Source: Henricia sp. BOLD:AAB3569
Lineage: Eukaryota; Echinodermata; Asteroidea; Spinulosida; Echinasteridae
Direction of reading: 5' to 3'
Assembly (NCBI GenBank): GCA_037783545.1
Contig: JBBELK010001552.1
Coordinates: 1-64,000 of the forward strand
DNA: 64,000 bases
Part shown: positions 24,201 to 35,461 of the stretch, piece by piece
How the letters are laid out: each line of letters begins with the position of its first letter
How positions within the stretch are numbered: the first letter of the stretch is position 1
Made by a program: the position numbers and the translations under genes
The notes under the pieces: generated by a model
Told to the model about the DNA's origin: nothing
The model's input: the letters and a program-made list of their open reading frames with translations, nothing else
The model's database searches: none

Positions 24201-27200
24201 GGACCACACTTTGACCAAAATCCCGTCCCAAACTGGGCCGTGTCAACGACAGTCCGAAGGACTGAGCATGCGCACGAGTCAGGAGTACACCAAAGAGGTG
24301 TGTACAGACAGCCACAGGTTGCGGGAGCATCCAGGAAGCGCCAACCCCTTTTTTTTTCTAAGCTCTGAAATTTCTCTGCCATTTCCCGGCGAAAGTCTGT
24401 CAATTTTTTAGGACAAGTGCGCAATATAGAGTCTTTGGAGCATGCAAAATTTGAAGTTCGTCGGAACATTTTTCGACCTCCAAATTTGCCGACGTTTGGA
24501 CCACACTTTGACCAAAATCCCGTCCCAAACTGGGCCGTGTCAACGACAGTCCGAAGGACTGAGCATGCGCACGAGTCAGGAGTACACCAAAGAGGTGTGT
24601 ACAGACAGCCACAGGTTGCGGGAGCATCCAGGAAGCGCCAACCCCCTTTTTTTTTCTAAACTCTGAAATTTCTCTGCCATTTCCCGGCGAAAGTCTGTCA
24701 ATTTTTTAGGACAAGTGCGCAATATAGAGTCTTTGGAGCATGCAAAATTTGAAGTTCGTCGGAACATTTTTCGACCTCCAAATTTGCCGACGTTTGGACC
24801 ACACTTTGACCAAAATCCCGTCCCAAACTGGGCCGTGTCAACGACAGTCCGAAGGACTGAGCATGCGCACGAGTCAGGAGTACACCAAAGAGGTGTGTAC
24901 AGACAGCCACAGGTTGCGGGAGCATCCAGGAAGCGCCAACCCCTTTTTTTTTCTAAACTCTGAAATTTCTCTGCCATTTCCCGGCGAAAGTCTGTCAATT
25001 TTTTAGGACAAGTGCGCAATATAGAGTCTTTGGAGCATGCAAAATTTGAAGTTCGTCGGAACATTTTTCGACCTCCAAATTTGCCGACGTTTGGACCACA
25101 CTTTGACCAAAATCCCGTCCCAAACTGGGCCGTGTCAACGACAGTCCGAAGGACTGAGCATGCGCACGAGTCAGGAGTACACCAAAGAGGTGTGTACAGA
25201 CAGCCACAGGTTGCGGGAGCATCCAGGAAGCGCCAACCCCTTTTTTTTTCTAAACTCTGAAATTTCTCTGCCATTTCCCGGCGAAAGTCTGTCAATTTTT
25301 TAGGACAAGTGCGCAATATAGAGTCTTTGGAGCATGCAAAATTTGAAGTTCGTCGGAACATTTTTCGACCTCCAAATTTGCCGACGTTTGGACCACACTT
25401 TGACCAAAATCCCGTCCCAAACTGGGCCGTGTCAACGACAGTCCGAAGGACTGAGCATGCGCACGAGTCAGGAGTACACCAAAGAGGTGTGTACAGACAG
25501 CAGCAGGTTGCGGGAGCATCCAGGAAGCGCCAACCCCTTTTTTTTCTAAACTCTGAAATTTCTCTGCCATTTCCCGGCGAAAGTCTGTCAATTTTTTAGG
25601 ACAAGTGCGCAATATAGAGTCTTTGGAGCATGCAAAATTTGAAGTTCGTCGGAACATTTTTCGACCTCCAAATTTGCCGACGTTTGGACCACACTTTGAC
25701 CAAAATCCCGTCCCAAACTGGACCGTGTCAACGACAGTCCGAAGAACTGAGCATGCGCACGAGTCAGGAGTACACCAAAGAGGTGTGTACAGACAGCCAC
25801 AGGTTGCGGGAGCATCCAGGAAGCGCCAACCCCTTTTTTTTTCTAAACTCTGAAATTTCTCTGCCATTTCCCGGCGAAAGTCTGTCAATTTTTTAGGACA
25901 AGTGCGCAATATAGAGTCTTTGGAGCATGCAAAATTTGAAGTTCGTCGGAACATTTTTCGACCTCCAAATTTGCCGACGTTTGGACCACACTTTGACCAA
26001 AATCCCGTCCCAAACTGGGCCGTGTCAACGACAGTCCGAAGGACTGAGCATGCGCACGAGTCAGGAGTACACCAAAGAGGTGTGTACAGACAGCCACAGG
26101 TTGCGGGAGCATCCAGGAAGCGACAACCCCTTTTTTTTTCTAAACTCTGAAATTTCTCTGCCATTTCCCGGCGAAAGTCTGTCAATTTTTTAGGACAAGT
26201 GCGCAATATAGAGTCTTTGGAGCATGCACAATTTGAAGTTCGTCGGAACATTTTTCGACCTCCAAATTTGCCGACGTTTGGACCACACTTTGACCAAAAT
26301 CCCGTCCCAAACTGGGCCGTGTCAACGACAGTCCGAAGGACTGAGCATGCGCACGAGTCAGGAGTACACCAAAGAGGTGTGTACAGACAGCCACAGGTTG
26401 CGGGAGCATCCAGGAAGCGCCAACCCCTTTTTTTTCTAAACTCTGAAATTTCTCTGCCATTTCCCGGCGAAAGTCTGTCAATTTTTTAGGACAAGTGCGC
26501 AATATAGAGTCTTTGGAGCATGCAAAATTTGAAGTTCGTCGGAACATTTTTCGACCTCCAAATTTGCCGACGTTTGGACCACACTTTGACCAAAATCCCG
26601 TCCCAAACTGGGCCGTGTCAACGACAGTCCGAAGGACTGAGCATGCGCACGAGTCAGGAGTACACCAAAGAGGTGTGTACAGACAGCCACAGGTTGCGGG
26701 AGCATCCAGGAAGCGCCAACCCCTTTTTTTTTCTAAACTCTGAAATTTCTCTGCCATTTCCCGGCGAAAGTCTGTCAATTTTTTAGGACAAGTGCGCAAT
26801 ATAGAGTCTTTGGAGCATGCAAAATTTGAAGTTCGTCGGAACATTTTTCGACCTCCAAATTTGCCGACGTTTGGACCACACTTTGACCAAAATCCCGTCC
26901 CAAACTGGGCCGTGTCAACGACAGTCCGAAGGACTGAGCATGCGCACGAGTCAGGAGTACACCAAAGAGGTGTGTACAGACAGCCACAGGTTGCGGGAGC
27001 ATCCAAGAAGCGCCAACCCCTTTTTTTTTCTAAACTCTGAAATTTCTCTGCCATTTCCCGGCGAAAGTCTGTCAATTTTTTAGGACAAGTGCGCAATATA
27101 GAGTCTTAGGAGCATGCACAATTTGAAGTTCGTCGGAACATTTTTCGACCTCCAAATTTGCCGACGTTTGGACCACACTTTGACCAAAATCCCGTCCCAA

Positions 27201-27833
27201 ACTGGGCCGTGTCAACGACAGTCCGAAGGACTGAGCATGCGCACGAGTCAGGAGTACACCAAAGAGGTGTGTACAGACAGCCACAGGTTGCGGGAGCATC
27301 CAGGAAGCGCCAACCCCTTTTTTTTTCTAAACTCTGAAATTTCTCTGCCATTTCCCGGCGAAAGTCTGTCAATTTTTTAGGACAAGTGCGCAATATAGAG
27401 TCTTTGGAGCATGCAAAATTTGAAGTTCGTCGGAACATTTTTCGACCTCCAAATTTGCCGACGTTTGGACCACACTTTGACCAAAATCCCGTCCCAAACT
27501 GGGCCGTGTCAACGACAGTCCGAAGGACTGAGCATGCGCACGAGTCAGGAGTACACCAAAGAGGTGTGTACAGACAGCCACAGGTTGCGGGAGCATCCAG
27601 GAAGCGCCAACCCCTTTTTTTTTCTAAACTCTGAAATTTCTCTGCCATTTCCCGGCGAAAGTCTGTCAATTTTTTAGGACAAGTGCGCAATTTAGAGTCT
27701 TTGGAGCATGCAAAATTTGAAGTTCGTCGGAACATTTTTCGACCTCCAAATTTGCCGACGTTTGGACCACACTTTGACCAAAATCCCGTCCCAAACTGGG
27801 CCGTGTCAACGACAGTCCGAAGGACTGAGCATG
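21285..27833. repeat. Heterogeneous family A array between SINE copies 1 and 2
   Basis: About 22 A monomers (first complete one from 21441, last from 27683). They carry recurring single-base markers: GGAAACGCC (about 22251, 23441), GCACAATTTG (about 22366, 23556, 26228, 27118), CAATTTAGAG (about 22343, 27689), CAGCAGCAGG (about 25499), GAAGAACTGAG (about 25741), and C5 or T9 versions of the pyrimidine run. Several of these reappear about 7.37 kb to the right, showing a higher-order repeat. The first partial unit (21285-21440) has three single-base losses. No gene is supported. Confidence 0.93.
27821..27833. repeat. Left target-site duplication of SINE copy 2
   Basis: AGGACTGAGCATG stands directly left of the SINE and again directly right of it at 28117-28129. 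An uninterrupted monomer has this sequence once. A 13-bp duplication is what target-primed reverse transcription by a LINE machinery leaves. The same pair flanks copies 4 (36590-36602 / 36886-36898) and 5 (38063-38075 / 38362-38374). Confidence 0.88.
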
Positions 27834-28116
27834 TTGTTGTTGTTGTATATTTTATGGCATCTTCGGCAACTAAGGCCCTTTATGCCATCAACTATACGGT
27901 TTTAGCTTTAACTATACTATATTATCAACTTGAGATGACGAAGAAGGAGTTGCAGTTTTAGAAGTGGGAGGAAAACCCCCAGAGAAATGCCCCAGGGGAA
28001 AACCCACGCGGTCAAGTAGGGACTGCAAACCCAATCCACATACACGCCCCGGATTCGAACCCGGGACCCCAGAGGTGAAAGGCGAGGAAAGAACCCGTAC
28101 GCCAACCCGACCGCCC
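27834..28116 (-). mobile_element. tRNA-derived SINE, copy 2 (complete, with TSD)
   Basis: A complete 283-bp copy with clean borders and the 13-bp duplication AGGACTGAGCATG on both sides. Minus-strand order: tRNA-like head (28116 down to about 28045) with A and B boxes; a central part (about 28030-27960) with the sequence GTGGGTTTTCCCC and GGGGGTTTTCCTCCCAC, which resembles the CCGG/TTTTCCTCCC-type conserved domains of some invertebrate SINEs; an AT-rich 3' part with GCATCTTCGGC in plus orientation; and four CAA units at the end. A CAA tail instead of poly-A suggests a partner LINE of a clade that primes on short tandem repeats, such as CR1/L2 or RTE (inference). Confidence 0.93.
28051..28104 (-). 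promoter_or_regulatory. RNA polymerase III type 2 internal promoter of the SINE
   Basis: On the minus strand the A box TGGCGTACGGG (28104-28094) is followed after 32 nt by the B box GGTTCGAATCC (28061-28051). The B box fits the consensus fully; the A box fits TRGYNNARNNGG-type consensus nearly. The spacing is that of a tRNA gene. The head does not fold into a complete cloverleaf that I can confirm, so this is a tRNA-derived promoter and not a tRNA gene. The same pair is present in copies 1, 4 (36820-36830, 36863-36873) and 5 (38296-38306, 38339-38349). Copy 3 has only the B box. Confidence 0.82.
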
Positions 28117-31100
28117 AGGACTGAGCATGCGCACGAGTCAGGAGTACACCAAAGAGGTGTGTACAGACAGCCACAGGTTGCGGGAGCATCCAGGAAGCGC
28201 CAACCCCTTTTTTTTCTTCTAAACTCTGAAATTTCTCTGCCATTTCCCGGCGAAAGTCTGTCATTTTTTTTAGGACAATTGCGCAATATAGAGTCTTTGG
28301 AGCATGCAAAATTTGAAGTTCGTCGGAACATTTTTCGACCTCCAAATTTGCCGACGTTTGGACCACACTTTGACCAAAATCCCGTCCCAAACTGGGCCGT
28401 GTCAACGACAGTCCGAAGGACTGAGCATGCGCACGAGTCAGGAGTATACCAAAGAGGTGTGTACAGACAGCCACAGGTTGCGGGAGCATCCAGGAAGCGC
28501 CAACCCTTTTTTTTCTAAACTCTGAAATTTCTCTGCCATTTCCCGGCGAAAGTCTGTCAATTTTTTAGGACAAGTGCGCAATATAGAGTCTTTGGAGCAT
28601 GCACAATTTGAAGTTCGTCGGAACATTTTTCGACCTCCAAATTTGCCGACGTTTGGACCACACTTTGACGCACGAGTCAGGAGTACACCAAAGAGGTGTG
28701 TACAGACAGCCACAGGTTGCGGGAGCATCCAGGAAGCGCCAACCCCTTTTTTTTTCTAAACTCTGAAATTTCTCTGCCATTTCCCGGCGAAAGTCTGTCA
28801 ATTTTTTAGGACAAGTGCGCAATATAGAGTCTTTGGAGCATGCACAATTTGAAGTTCGTCGGAACATTTTTCGACCTCCAAATTTGCCGACGTTTGGACC
28901 ACACTTTGACCAAAATCCCGTCCCAAACTGGGCCGTGTCAACGACAGTCCGAAGGACTGAGCATGCGCACGAGTCAGGAGTACACCAAAGAGGTGTGTAC
29001 AGACAGCCACAGGTTGCGGGAGCATCCAGGAAGCGCCAACCCCCTTTTTTTTCTCTAAACTCTGAAATTTCTCTGCCATTTCCCGGCGAAAGTCTGTCAA
29101 TTTTTTAGGACAAGTGCGCAATATAGAGTCTTTGGAGCATGCAAAATTTGAAGTTCGTCGGAACATTTTTCGACCTCCAAATTTGCCGACGTTTGGACCA
29201 CACTTTGACCAAAATCCCGTCCCAAACTGGGCCGTGTCAACGACAGTCCGAAGGACTGAGCATGCGCACGAGTCAGGAGTACACCAAAGAGGTGTGTACA
29301 GACAGCCACAGGTTGCGGGAGCATCCAGGAAGCGCCAACCCCTTTTTTTTTCTAAACTCTGAAATTTCTCTGCCATTTCCCGGCGAAAGTCTGTCAATTT
29401 TTTAGGACAAGTGCGCAATATAGAGTCTTTGGAGCATGCAAAATTTGAAGTTCGTCGGAACATTTTTCGACCTCCAAATTTGCCGACGTTTGGACCACAC
29501 TTTGACCAAAATCCCGTCCCAAACTGGGCCGTGTCAACGACAGTCCGAAGGACTGAGCATGCGCACGAGTCAGGAGTACACCAAAGAGGTGTGTACAGAC
29601 AGCCACAGGTTGCGGGAGCATCCAGGAAACGCCAACCCCTTTTTTTTCTTCTAAACTCTGAAATTTCTCTGCCATTTCCCGGCGAAAGTCTGTCAATTTT
29701 TTAGGACAAGTGCGCAATATAGAGTCTTTGGAGCATGCACAATTTGAAGTTCGTCGGAACATTTTTCGACCTCCAAATTTGCCGACGTTTGGACCACACT
29801 TTGACCAAAATCCCGTCCCAAACTGGGCCGTGTCAACGACAGTCCGAAGGACTGAGCATGCGCACAAGTCAGGAGTACACCAAAGAGGTGTGTACAGACA
29901 GCCACAGGTTGCGGGAGCATCCAGGAAGCGCCAACCCCTTTTTTTTCTAAACTCTGAAATTTCTCTGCCATTTCCCGGCGAAAGTCTGTCAATTTTTTAG
30001 GACAAGTGCGCAATATAGAGTCTTTGGAGCATGCAAAATTTGAAGTTCGTCGGAACATTTTTCGACCTCCAAATTTGCCGACGTTTGGACCACACTTTGA
30101 CCAAAATCCCGTCCCAAACTGGGCCGTGTCAACGACAGTCCGAAGGACTGAGCATGCGCACGAGTCAGGAGTACACCAAAGAGGTGTGTACAGACAGCCA
30201 CAGGTTGCGGGAGCATCCAGGAAGCGCCAACCCCCTTTTTTTTTCTAAACTCTGAAATTTCTCTGCCATTTCCCGGCGAAAGTCTGTCAATTTTTTAGGA
30301 CAAGTGCGCAATATAGAGTCTTTGGAGCATGCAAAATTTGAAGTTCGTCGGAACATTTTTCGACCTCCAAATTTGCCGACGTTTGGACCACACTTTGACC
30401 AAAATCCCGTCCCAAACTGGGCCGTGTCAACGACAGTCCGAAGGACTGAGCATGCGCACGAGTCAGGAGTACACCAAAGAGGTGTGTACAGACAGCCACA
30501 GGTTGCGGGAGCATCCAGGAAGCGCCAACCCCTTTTTTTTCTAAACTCTGAAATTTCTCTGCCATTTCCCGGCGAAAGTCTGTCAATTTTTTAGGACAAG
30601 TGCGCAATATAGAGTCTTTGGAGCATGCAAAATTTGAAGTTCGTCGGAACATTTTTCGACCTCCAAATTTGCCGACGTTTGGACCACACTTTGACCAAAA
30701 TCCCGTCCCAAACTGGGCCGTGTCAACGACAGTCCGAAGGACTGAGCATGCGCACGAGTCAGGAGTACACCAAAGAGGTGTGTACAGACAGCCACAGGTT
30801 GCGGGAGCATCCAGGAAGCGCCAACCCCCTTTTTTTTTCTAAACTCTGAAATTTCTCTGCCATTTCCCGGCGAAAGTCTGTCAATTTTTTAGGACAAGTG
30901 CGCAATATAGAGTCTTTGGAGCATGCAAAATTTGAAGTTCGTCGGAACATTTTTCGACCTCCAAATTTGCCGACGTTTGGACCACACTTTGACCAAAATC
31001 CCGTCCCAAACTGGGCCGTGTCAACGACAGTCCGAAGGACTGAGCATGCGCACGAGTCAGGAGTACACCAAAGAGGTGTGTACAGACAGCCACAGGTTGC

Positions 31101-34100
31101 GGGAGCATCCAGGAAGCGCCAACCCCTTTTTTTTTCTAAACTCTGAAATTTCTCTGCCATTTCCCGGCGAAAGTCTGTCAATTTTTTAGGACAAGTGCGC
31201 AATATAGAGTCTTTGGAGCATGCAAAATTTGAAGTTCGTCGGAACATTTTTCGACCTCCAAATTTGCCGACGTTTGGACCACACTTTGACCAAAATCCCG
31301 TCCCAAACTGGGCCGTGTCAACGACAGTCCGAAGGACTGAGCATGCGCACGAGTCAGGAGTACACCAAAGAGGTGTGTACAGACAGCCACAGGTTGCGGG
31401 AGCATCCAGGAAGCGCCAACCCCTTTTTTTTTCTAAACTCTGAAATTTCTCTGCCATTTCCCGGCGAAAGTCTGTCAATTTTTTAGGACAAGTGCGCAAT
31501 ATAGAGTCTTTGGAGCATGCAAAATTTGAAGTTCGTCGGAACATTTTTCGACCTCCAAATTTGCCGACGTTTGGACCACACTTTGACCAAAATCCCGTCC
31601 CAAACTGGGCCGTGTCAACGACAGTCCGAAGGACTGAGCATGCGCACGAGTCAGGAGTACACCAAAGAGGTGTGTACAGACAGCAGCAGGTTGCGGGAGC
31701 ATCCAGGAAGCGCCAACCCCTTTTTTTTTCTAAACTCTGAAATTTCTCTGCCATTTCCCGGCGAAAGTCTGTCAATTTGTTAGGACAAGTGCGCAATATA
31801 GAGTCTTTGGAGCATGCAAAATTTGAAGTTCGTCGGAACATTTTTCGACCTCCAAATTTGCCGACGTTTGGACCACACTTTGACCAAAATCCCGTCCCAA
31901 CTTGGCCGTGTCAACGACAGTCCGAAGGACTGAGCATGCGCACGAGTCAGGAGTACACCAAAGAGGTGTGTACAGACAGCCACAGGTTGCGGGAGCATCC
32001 AGGAAGCGCCAACCCCTTTTTTTTTCTAAACTCTGAAATTTCTCTGCCATTTCCCGGCGAAAGTCTGTCAATTTTTTAGGACAAGTGCGCAATATAGAGT
32101 CTTTGGAGCATGCAAAATTTGAAGTTCGTCGGAACATTTTTCGACCTCCAAATTTGCCGACGTTTGGACCACACTTTGACCAAAATCCCGTCCCAAACTG
32201 GGCCGTGTCAACGACAGTCCGAAGGACTGAGCATGCGCACGAGTCAGGAGTACACCAAAGAGGTGTGTACAGACAGCCACAGGTTGCGGGAGCATCCAGG
32301 AAGCGCCAACCCCTTTTTTTTCTAAACTCTGAAATTTCTCTGCCATTTCCCGGCGAAAGTCTGTCAATTTTTTAGGACAAGTGCGCAATATAGAGTCTTT
32401 GGAGCATGCAAAATTTGAAGTTCGTCGGAACATTTTTCGACCTCCAAATTTGCCGACGTTTGGACCACACTTTGACCAAAATCCCGTCCCAAACTGGGCC
32501 GTGTCAACGACAGTCCGAAGGACTGAGCATGCGCACGAGTCAGGAGTACACCAAAGAGGTGTGTACAGACAGCCACAGGTTGCGGGAGCATCCAGGAAGC
32601 GCCAACCCCTTTTTTTTCTAAACTCTGAAATTTCTCTGCCATTTCCCGGCGAAAGTCTGTCAATTTTTTAGGACAAGTGCGCAATATAGAGTCTTTGGAG
32701 CATGCAAAATTTGAAGTTCGTCGGAACATTTTTCGACCTCCAAATTTGCCGACGTTTGGACCACACTTTGACCAAAATCCCGTCCCAAACTGGGCCGTGT
32801 CAACGACAGTCCGAAGGACTGAGCATGCGCACGAGTCAGGAGTACACCAAAGAGGTGTGTACAGACAGCCACAGGTTGCGGGAGCATCCAGGAAGCGCCA
32901 ACCCCTTTTTTTTCTAAACTCTGAAATTTCTCTGCCATTTCCCGGCGAAAGTCTGTCAATTTTTTAGGACAAGTGCGCAATATAGAGTCTTTGGAGCATG
33001 CAAAATTTGAAGTTCGTCGGAACATTTTTCGACCTCCAAATTTGCCGACGTTTGGACCACACTTTGACCAAAATCCCGTCCCAAACTGGGCCGTGTCAAC
33101 GACAGTCCGAAGGACTGAGCATGCGCACGAGTCAGGAGTACACCAAAGAGGTGTGTACAGACAGCCACAGGTTGCGGGAGCATCCAGGAAGCGCCAACCC
33201 CTTTTTTTTCTAAACTCTGAAATTTCTCTGCCATTTCCCGGCGAAAGTCTGTCAATTTTTTAGGACAAGTGCGCAATATAGAGTCTTTGGAGCATGCAAA
33301 ATTTGAAGTTCGTCGGAACATTTTTCGACCTCCAAATTTGCCGACGTTTGGACCACACTTTGACCAAAATCCCGTCCCAAACTGGGCCGTGTCAACGACA
33401 GTCCGAAGGACTGAGCATGCGCACGAGTCAGGAGTACACCAAAGAGGTGTGTACAGACAGCCACAGGTTGCGGGAGCATCCAGGAAGCGCCAACCCCTTT
33501 TTTTTCTAAACTCTGAAATTTCTCTGCCATTTCCCGGCGAAAGTCTGTCAATTTTTTAGGACAAGTGCGCAATATAGAGTCTTTGGAGCATGCAAAATTT
33601 GAAGTTCGTCGGAACATTTTTCGACCTCCAAATTTGCCGACGTTTGGACCACACTTTGACCAAAATCCCGTCCCAAACTGGGCCGTGTCAACGACAGTCC
33701 GAAGAACTGAGCATGCGCACGAGTCAGGAGTACACTAAAGAGGTGTGTACAGACAGCCACAGGTTGCGGGAGCATCCAGGAAGCGCCAACCCCTTTTTTT
33801 TTCTAAACTCTGAAATTTCTCTGCCATTTCCCGGCGAAAGTCTGTCAATTTTTTAGGACAAGTGCGCAATATAGAGTCTTTGGAGCATGCAAAATTTGAA
33901 GTTCGTCGGAACATTTTTCGACCTCCAAATTTGCCGACGTTTGGACCACACTTTGACCAAAATCCCGTCCCAAACTGGGCCGTGTCAACGACAGTCCGAA
34001 GGACTGAGCATGCGCACGAGTCAGGAGTACACCAAAGAGGTGTGTACAGACAGCCACAGGTTGCGGGAGCATCCAGGAAGCGCCAACCCCTTTTTTTTTC

Positions 34101-35199
34101 TAAACTCTGAAATTTCTCTGCCATTTCCCGGCGAAAGTCTGTCAATTTTTTAGGACAAGTGCGCAATATAGAGTCTTTGGAGCATGCACAATTTGAAGTT
34201 CGTCGGAACATTTTTCGACCTCCAAATTTGCCGACGTTTGGACCACACTTTGACCAAAATCCCGTCCCAAACTGGGCCGTGTCAACGACAGTCCGAAGGA
34301 CTGAGCATGCGCACGAGTCAGGAGTACACCAAAGAGGTGTGTACAGACAGCCACAGGTTGCGGGAGCATCCAGGAAGCGCCAACCCCTTTTTTTTTCTAA
34401 ACTCTGAAATTTCTCTGCCATTTCCCGGCGAAAGTCTGTCAATTTTTTAGGACAAGTGCGCAATATAGAGTCTTTGGAGCATGCAAAATTTGAAGTTCGT
34501 CGGAACATTTTTCGACCTCCAAATTTGCCGACGTTTGGACCACACTTTGACCAAAATCCCGTCCCAAACTGGGCCGTGTCAACGACAGTCCGAAGGACTG
34601 AGCATGCGCACGAGTCAGGAGTACACCAAAGAGGTGTGTACAGACAGCCACAGGTTGCGGGAGCATCCAGGAAGCGCCAACCCCTTTTTTTTTCTAAACT
34701 CTGAAATTTCTCTGCCATTTCCCGGCGAAAGTCTGTCAATTTTTTAGGACAAGTGCGCAATTTAGAGTCTTTGGAGCATGCAAAATTTGAAGTTCGTCGG
34801 AACATTTTTCGACCTCCAAATTTGCCGACGTTTGGACCACACTTTGACCAAAATCCCGTCCCAAACTGGGCCGTGTCAACGACAGTCCGAAGGACTGAGC
34901 ATGCGCACGAGTCAGGAGTACACCAAAGAGGTGTGTACAGACAGCCACAGGTTGCGGGAGCATCCAGGAAGCGCCAACCCCTTTTTTTTCTAAACTCTGA
35001 AATTTCTCTGCCATTTCCCGGCGAAAGTCTGTCAATTTTTTAGGACAAGTGCGCAATATAGAGTCTTTGGAGCATGCAAAATTTGAAGTTCGTCGGAACA
35101 TTTTTCGACCTCCAAATTTGCCGACGTTTGGACCACACTTTGACCAAAATCCCGTCCCAAACTGGGCCGTGTCAACGACAGTCCGAAGGACTGAGCATG
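28117..35199. repeat. Heterogeneous family A array between SINE copies 2 and 3
   Basis: About 24 A units. Just right of the SINE come three diagnostic units: one with TTCTTCTAAAC (about 28212) and TCATTTTTTTTAGG plus ACAATTGCGC (28262-28285), one with GGAGTATACC (28441) and CCAACCCTTTT (28501), and a 241-bp truncated unit (28574-28814). The same trio follows SINE copy 3. Further right, markers such as GGAAACGCC (about 29624) lie 7373 bp from their partners at 22251. The units starting at 32085-33269 are again the plain 296-bp type of the homogeneous block. No gene is supported. Confidence 0.93.
28574..28814. repeat. Truncated 241-bp A monomer with 56-bp internal deletion
   Basis: After CACTTTGAC the sequence jumps to GCACGAGTCAGG at 28670, omitting 56 bp that include the CAGTCC/GGACTG hairpin and the SINE target site. 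The same deletion is found in the unit at 35914-36154, so the two are copies of one event. Confidence 0.9.
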
Positions 35200-35461
35200 T
35201 TGTTGTTGTTGTATATTTTATGGCATCTTCGGCAACTAAGGCCCTTTATGCCATCAACTATACGGTTTTAGCTTTAACTATACTATATTATCAACTTGAG
35301 ATGACGAAGAAGGAGTTGCAGTTTTAGAAGTGGGAGGAAAACCCCCAGAGAAATGCCCCAGGGGAAAACCCACGCGGTCAAGTAGGGACTGCAAACCCAA
35401 TCCACATACACGCCCCGGATTCGAACCCGGGACCCCAGAGGTGAAAGGCGAGGAAAGAACC
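35200..35461 (-). mobile_element. tRNA-derived SINE, copy 3 (5' head truncated)
   Basis: The left border and left target-site copy (35187-35199) are the same as in copy 2, and the body is nearly identical. At the right, GAAAGAACC is joined directly to TGAGCATGCGC at about 35461. Twenty-six bases are missing: the A box, the first bases of the tRNA-like head and the start of the right target-site copy. The B box remains (35417-35427). Without the A box this copy is unlikely to start Pol III transcription precisely. It keeps the same left junction as copies 2, 4 and 5, so the loss came after the insertion had been multiplied. Confidence 0.9.

Noticed and set aside
27834..27960. Plus-strand open frame with MASSATKALYAINY inside the SINE copies
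   Set aside because: It lies in the 3' part of a non-coding retroelement and joins satellite translation upstream; no evidence of a conserved protein.
27834..28116. A functional tRNA gene on the minus strand (good B box, TTCGAATCC loop)
   Set aside because: The A and B boxes fit, but I cannot build a complete acceptor stem and anticodon arm, and the sequence continues as a 283-bp element with a CAA tail and a target-site duplication. It is a tRNA-derived SINE head.
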